Shown piece after piece: positions 59,736 to 64,000 of a stretch of DNA of 64,000 bases (position 1 is its first letter; every line of letters begins with the position of its first letter). Location: the NCBI GenBank assembly GCA_019973155.2, contig BPQB01000050.1, positions 1 through 64,000 on the forward strand. The letters run 5' to 3'. The translations under genes and the position numbers were made by a program. Origin of the DNA: Phanerochaete sordida. Lineage: Eukaryota > Basidiomycota > Agaricomycetes > Polyporales > Phanerochaetaceae. The notes under the pieces were generated by a model. That model saw only the letters and a program-made list of their open reading frames with translations, was not told the DNA's origin and ran no database searches.

Positions 59736-59798
59736 CTTCACGAGGTTCTTCGGCCGAAACGCAAAGCGTGGGTGCGCCCACGCGCGCAGGATCGTGTC

Positions 59799-59806
59799 TT
59801 ATATAC
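59799..59806 (-). promoter_or_regulatory. TATA element of AAD-type copy 1
   Basis: GTATATAA on the minus strand, about 65 bases upstream of the start codon at 59735. Confidence 0.65.
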
Positions 59807-60444
59807 GGCGAGCGTGTCTGGTGACGCAATTGTGCTTGCGAAGAGCGTATCTGAGTTGGCACTGATGGACATTGCACCCTCCGTGCCGTGCGGCCTGGTG
59901 CGCGCTGCTTACGAAACGCCGCCCGAATTGGCATGCGGAAATGCTCCCGGAACGACCGAACCCTGGAGGTTGGAGCAGGATGCGTGTGTTTCATGATAGA
60001 TAACAATCGGAGTTCGCGCTGGAGACGCCATGGGAGTCAGCTTCAACGAAGACTACGCCACTCCGACGACGATGAGACCTCCAGACCAGGTTGAGCGAAG
60101 GTCCAAGCACGACTGGCCACATCGCTGAAGATCGTGCAGCAGATGCATTGGCATCGAAGCTTACTCTTGCAATCGACGCACATCAAAGTCGGTGCGCGTG
60201 AGAAGGCGGAGACCAAGTGCTTCCTCTAAGTTTCTATAAAGAGTCGTGAGCCGCCACGATAAGCTTTCGGCAGAGCGCCACATAAGCTGCAGCAAAATAG
60301 ACGAGTATCACTTGACATCGTTTCTGAGAGAACGTACATGCTGAGTCACCTTCACCTTGATCCGCCTGCGTACAGAACACATTCTTCCATGCACCTGATT
60401 GGGCCGAGCGTGAGCATCGTACACGCGACAGGAAATGCTACCAC

Positions 60445-60864
60445 CTACATCATGACCGCATTGAGCCCCCATCTGTCGTCTCGCGGGCGTATAGGCACAA
60501 ACACGACTCCCCTGCGGTTCAAGGCCCGTCGAAAGATGGCCAGGTCAACCGCCGCCCCCGGGGCACGCGGCACGGTGTAGAAGACCACGTATTTCTCGGG
60601 CTCCTGCTCCATGCGCAGCCAGTGATGAACCCACACGTCCCAGGTGCCGTGCTGTGCCTCGTAATTCATCTCGCCGTCGCGGTTGATGTCCGAGGTGGTG
60701 TGCAGCGTCACGAAGACGCGGACGACGCCCACACCGGGCGCGACGAACCCTTCGAGGTCTGGCTCGTCCACCTCGCCGCGTCGTCGCACCCTGAATGACA
60801 TGAGGGACGCGTGGGCATTCGCACCGCGTACACACATTGCTATCACTTCGCGAGCAGAGCTCAT
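60445..60864 (-). CDS. Small hypothetical protein
   Basis: A 139-codon open frame from an ATG at 60864. Its C-terminal half (NYEAQHGTWDVWVHHWLRM, EPEKYVVFYTVPRAPG, FVPIRPRDDRWG) has a natural-looking amino-acid mix, unlike the neighbouring chance frames. I do not recognise a family. It may be a fragment of a larger, partly lost gene; no confident upstream exon was found. Confidence 0.35.
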   Translation of the reverse strand: MSSAREVIAMCVRGANAHASLMSFRVRRRGEVDEPDLEGFVAPGVGVVRVFVTLHTTSDINRDGEMNYEAQHGTWDVWVHHWLRMEQEPEKYVVFYTVPRAPGAAVDLAIFRRALNRRGVVFVPIRPRDDRWGLNAVMM

Positions 60865-61125
60865 AGTTCATGGTGGTCTGAAGGAACGTCGCGTTCGCGC
60901 GGTGCACTGCCCTTGTCTCGCGTGCTTACTAAGCTAAGACCAATATTGACGTGCTTTCTTACTGTGGGAGCAAACTAAGCAAGGTGTTGGAAGCCGGCAT
61001 ATAAGCGCCACACGCGGTCACGTATTTCGCACAGACACACGCGGATTTATCGAGATCGCTCTTCCTCAAGCATTTGCAAGAGAGATGTAGACATACTTGT
61101 ACAGTGATACCAACTCCCAGTCTGT

Positions 61126-62786
61126 CTACTTGTGGCCCAAGATGTTCACGTTGCGGTACGGCTCCTCCAGATACTCTTTCTCTTGCGCCGTGAGCTCGAT
61201 GTCAATCGCAGCTAGAAAGTCATCGGCTCTCGTAAGTCTCGGGTATCCTACATCCGCGGTTTAAGACTGCACTTACCGAGGATATCCTGCAGATTCTTGA
61301 TTTTCGTTGTGCCGACGACAGGCGCGGTGACGCCCTCTTTCGAGAGAATCCACGCGACAGCGACCTGCGCCATGCTGATGCCGCGCTTCTTGGCAACTTC
61401 TTCCAACCTGTGACGGGACGTATGCTCAATATGTGACGTATCTATGCCTGAACGGGGTACGCACCTCTGGACGATGTCGCCGGTTGCGCCCCGCTGATAG
61501 TTCTGGATAAACCAGTCGGTCTCGCCCCGGAGGGATTGCTGGTCCAAAGGTCGGCTGAGCAGACCGCGGGCCAGAGGGGACCACGGGATGCTCCCAACAC
61601 CGAATATCTGGTGAAAAAAAAAGTGCTTAATAGCGCGATGTTTGGCAGCCTCGGTGAAGCTGACCTTCAGCGTCGGGAACATCTCTCGCTCTTCCTCGCG
61701 GTAGATGAGATTGTAGTGGTTCTGCATCGAAATGAAGGGCGTGAGGTTGTGGGAGATCGCATAGTCTAGATATTATTGTATTAAAACGAGTATCTCGGTG
61801 ACGAGGTTCTAGACGCACTCTGCATTGCATGGACTGTGCGGCGCGATCAGCTCTCAATGCGCCCAGGATCTCGAGACGGGAGTAACACGACGCACATTGA
61901 TAGGCGTAGCACGAGCTCATTCCGATGTAGCGGACATAGCCTGCCTTCACGACATCGTGGAGCGCTTGCATAGTCTCCTCGATAGGTGTGTTGTAGTCAA
62001 AGCGGTGACCTGAGTTTCCGATGCCAGTAAGTATCTCGGACAAATATCTAACATTCCAGAACGCACACTGGAGCAGGTCGATATAATCCACCTGGAGGCG
62101 CTTCAGAGACGCTTTGACAGAGTCAAAGATATGCTGTGCGCTCGGTCAGCGGCCCACATCTATAGAAGCACCAGCGCGCGTACTTACCTTGCGGCTCAAG
62201 CCCCACTGGTTCACGAGTCCGACTGTGTCGGGGTCGAGTCCCAGCGCGACGACGTTCGTGCTGAAGTCATGCGCGCACGGATGACATACCTGCAAGAACT
62301 GTATTAGCGCGAGGTTCCACAAAGTGATGAAACTTAGAACCTTGGTCATAATGACGATTTCCTCCCTGCGAAGGCCGAGCTTCTTGATCGCATTTCCGAG
62401 GATGATCTCGGACAGGCCGTTCGAGTAGACCTAGAGGCCGGTCATGAGCCAGAGAGAATTGCACATCGCGCCGGCACGTACGTTTGCCGTGTCAAACGTC
62501 TGGATGCCGTGCTCATACCTGCACAAAGAAGCGTCAGCCGAAACGGCGGAGGCACTCAGTCAAGCACATACGCGTATTTGATGTGCTCTACAGCGTCCTC
62601 CTCGCCAAGGGCCCACTGCTGCCAGCCCTTGTCGCCGTACTGCATCGTCCCGAGGATGATCTTCGAGATCTTGAGGCCCGAGTTGCCTAGGCGCACTGTG
62701 CAGACGCGGGATCAGCATCCGTGATCAATCAGACCTACAGCCAGCGGCCACGTACCATACTGCATCTTCTTGGGAGCGTCTGCCAT
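61126..62786 (-). CDS. Aldo/keto reductase, aryl-alcohol dehydrogenase type (copy 2 of 3)
   Basis: The start ATG at 62786 begins [10 protein letters not shown] and the stop is at 61126-61128 after NILGHK. All exons can be joined: [20 protein letters not shown], then [16 protein letters not shown], then EIVIMTK, then [14 protein letters not shown]. Next come [11 protein letters not shown], the micro-exon [24 protein letters not shown], and [19 protein letters not shown]. The last segments are [17 protein letters not shown] and [10 protein letters not shown]. The catalytic Asp, Tyr, Lys and His are present. It is close to copy 3 (shared [17 protein letters not shown]) and more distant from copy 1, so copies 2 and 3 probably split last. 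It is probably a cytosolic NADPH-dependent aldehyde reductase. Confidence 0.92.
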
Positions 62787-63425
62787 TTCTGCGGATAAGT
62801 GGGTACGCGGATGTTGAGCTCGCAGCAAGCACTGGGTCAGTGTCGAGAGGAGACGCACACCACGGTGCATCGCACGCGCTCCTTATATACGCGGCGCGTG
62901 CAGAAAGACTGCGCGTCGCTTCCGATGAAGTCACCAGCCCGCGGCTGCTCTGTCAGCATCAAACTTTAGATACCTGCGCGCCGCGGGGGAGCGGGACACG
63001 GGGTGGGCCGCGGTTCTCGACTCCATGCGCTGTATACACGCGCCGCGCCTCGCGCTGGGAGCGCGCTCGGCACGAGGAGTGCTATCTCCTGGCGCGCCGG
63101 TGCGTTTGAGAGTGCGCGGGCTGGCCTCTGACAGCCTGCGGATCGCCGTCCGACCGTGGCTTCTGCGGGCGCGTGCTGACGTGCGCACTGATAGCGCCGA
63201 ACCCTGCAGGATCGCCAGGGGCTCTTGGCGGGCTGCGCCACAAGAGCGCCCGGCGGCGGTCGGTGGCGCCTGGACGCTTGCTCAGCGTGGCAATGCGAGG
63301 CTGTGTCGACATTGAGACAGGCCGACTCGCGGACAGCGCCTGAGTTACGAGGATAGGGTGTCATTGCACAACGCCGCGCTTGATAGCGCACACAGATAGC
63401 CACGGTAGCTTTCAGGATGTCGGAC
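62787..63425. other. Intergenic region between AAD-type copies 2 and 3
   Basis: It holds the TATA element of copy 2 (listed) and the 3' flank of copy 3. No gene is seen. Confidence 0.55.
62883..62890 (-). promoter_or_regulatory. TATA element of AAD-type copy 2
   Basis: GTATATAA on the minus strand, about 97 bases upstream of the start codon at 62786. Confidence 0.6.
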
Positions 63426-64000
63426 TCACTTGTGGCCCAGAATAGGTAGGTTACGATACGGCTCCTCTAGATACTCCTTCTCCTCCTTGGTGAGCTCAAT
63501 CTCGGTGCCCGCTATTGAAATTCGCGTCCTATGAGTGCACCGCCAGGAGGCCAGACCGCGAGGGAGACGCACCGATGATGTCCTGCAGGTTCTTGATCTT
63601 TGTCGTACCAATAACAGGCGCAGTGACGCCCTCACGAGACAGGACCCACGCGACAGCGATTTGGGCCATCGGGACGTCGCGCTTCTTCGCGACCTCCTCG
63701 AGCCTAGTGGACATCAGCCGCGGTAAGTAATACAAGCGGGAGGAACGCGTACCTCTTGAGGATATCGGCAGTTGCTCCTTGCTGGTAGCGCTTGATGAAC
63801 CAGTCGGTGTCGCCGCGCAGCGACTGCTGGTCAAGGGGGCGAGTGAGGAGCCCGCGCGCCAAAGGGGACCACGGGATGCTCCCGACGCCGAACATCTGAA
63901 CGTAGGAGCGTCAGAATGACGTCCAGGGAGGAAAACCACCTGCGGACCTTCAGAGTCGGGAACATCTCCCGCTCTTCCTCGCGATAGATCAGGTTGTAGT
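63426..64000 (-). CDS. Aldo/keto reductase, aryl-alcohol dehydrogenase type (copy 3 of 3), 5' part outside window
   Basis: Only the 3' half is present. From the right edge inward the exons read [15 protein letters not shown], then [20 protein letters not shown] with [60 protein letters not shown] and a last exon ending NLPILGHK with a stop at 63426-63428 follow. Nothing visible is broken. The catalytic Asp/Tyr/Lys/His region lies beyond base 64000. Confidence 0.9.

Larger units (their letters stand above)
59736..61125. other. Intergenic region between AAD-type copies 1 and 2
   Basis: It includes the TATA element of copy 1 and the small uncertain frame at 60445-60864. The rest shows nothing recognisable. 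Confidence 0.5.

Overview
The window looks like nuclear DNA of a wood- or litter-decaying agaricomycete basidiomycete, most likely a polypore relative. The evidence is short phase-consistent GT-AG introns (mostly 45-65 bases), GC-rich coding sequence, F-box and BTB families of the kind expanded in Agaricomycetes, a STE3-type pheromone receptor, an AA9 lytic polysaccharide monooxygenase and a membrane-anchored GH13 alpha-amylase. Gene models below were built by hand by joining reading frames at visible splice sites. For most models, exon lengths sum to whole codons.

Layout. 1-2.47 kb is a DNA element with inverted arms of about 0.6 kb, cut by the left edge. 2.99-6.36 kb (minus) holds a decayed BTB gene and an intact double-BTB paralogue. 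6.9-9.06 kb is an MFS transporter, followed by an intron-containing tRNA-Lys(CUU). 10.2-19.7 kb (plus) is a tandem block of three intact AKR7-like aldo/keto reductases, interleaved with one intact F-box gene and two decayed F-box copies. Unit boundaries show that a segment holding an F-box 3' end plus a reductase was duplicated. 20.07-21.81 kb (minus) is the STE3-type receptor. 23.1-27.0 kb (plus) holds the AA9 enzyme and the GPI-anchor-like alpha-amylase. 28.6-38.4 kb (minus) holds an F-box gene and a family of unrecognised proteins, here called the 'W family' after their WPGY and WQP motifs. Two of these are fused in frame to an F-box protein and lie in 2.9-kb tandem repeats. 42.56-44.04 kb (minus) is a TEA/ATTS transcription factor flanked by long GC-rich non-coding stretches. 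46.97-49.84 kb (minus) is an APC amino-acid permease with a long cytosolic tail. 51.4-58.0 kb (plus) is a tandem pair of SNF2-family ATPases with identical exon plans. 58.1-64.0 kb (minus) is a second triplet of aldo/keto reductases, from a different subfamily (aryl-alcohol dehydrogenase type); the last runs off the right edge.

The recurring theme is local tandem duplication followed by decay or neofunctionalisation: BTB x2, AKR7 x3 with F-box tails, F-box-W x2, SNF2 x2, AAD-type AKR x3. Plant-polymer degradation (AA9, amylase), sugar uptake (MFS) and detoxification of aldehydes (six reductases) fit a decay lifestyle. The receptor and TEA factor are the candidate developmental regulators. The best candidate for something undescribed is the F-box-W fusion family and its free-standing relatives.
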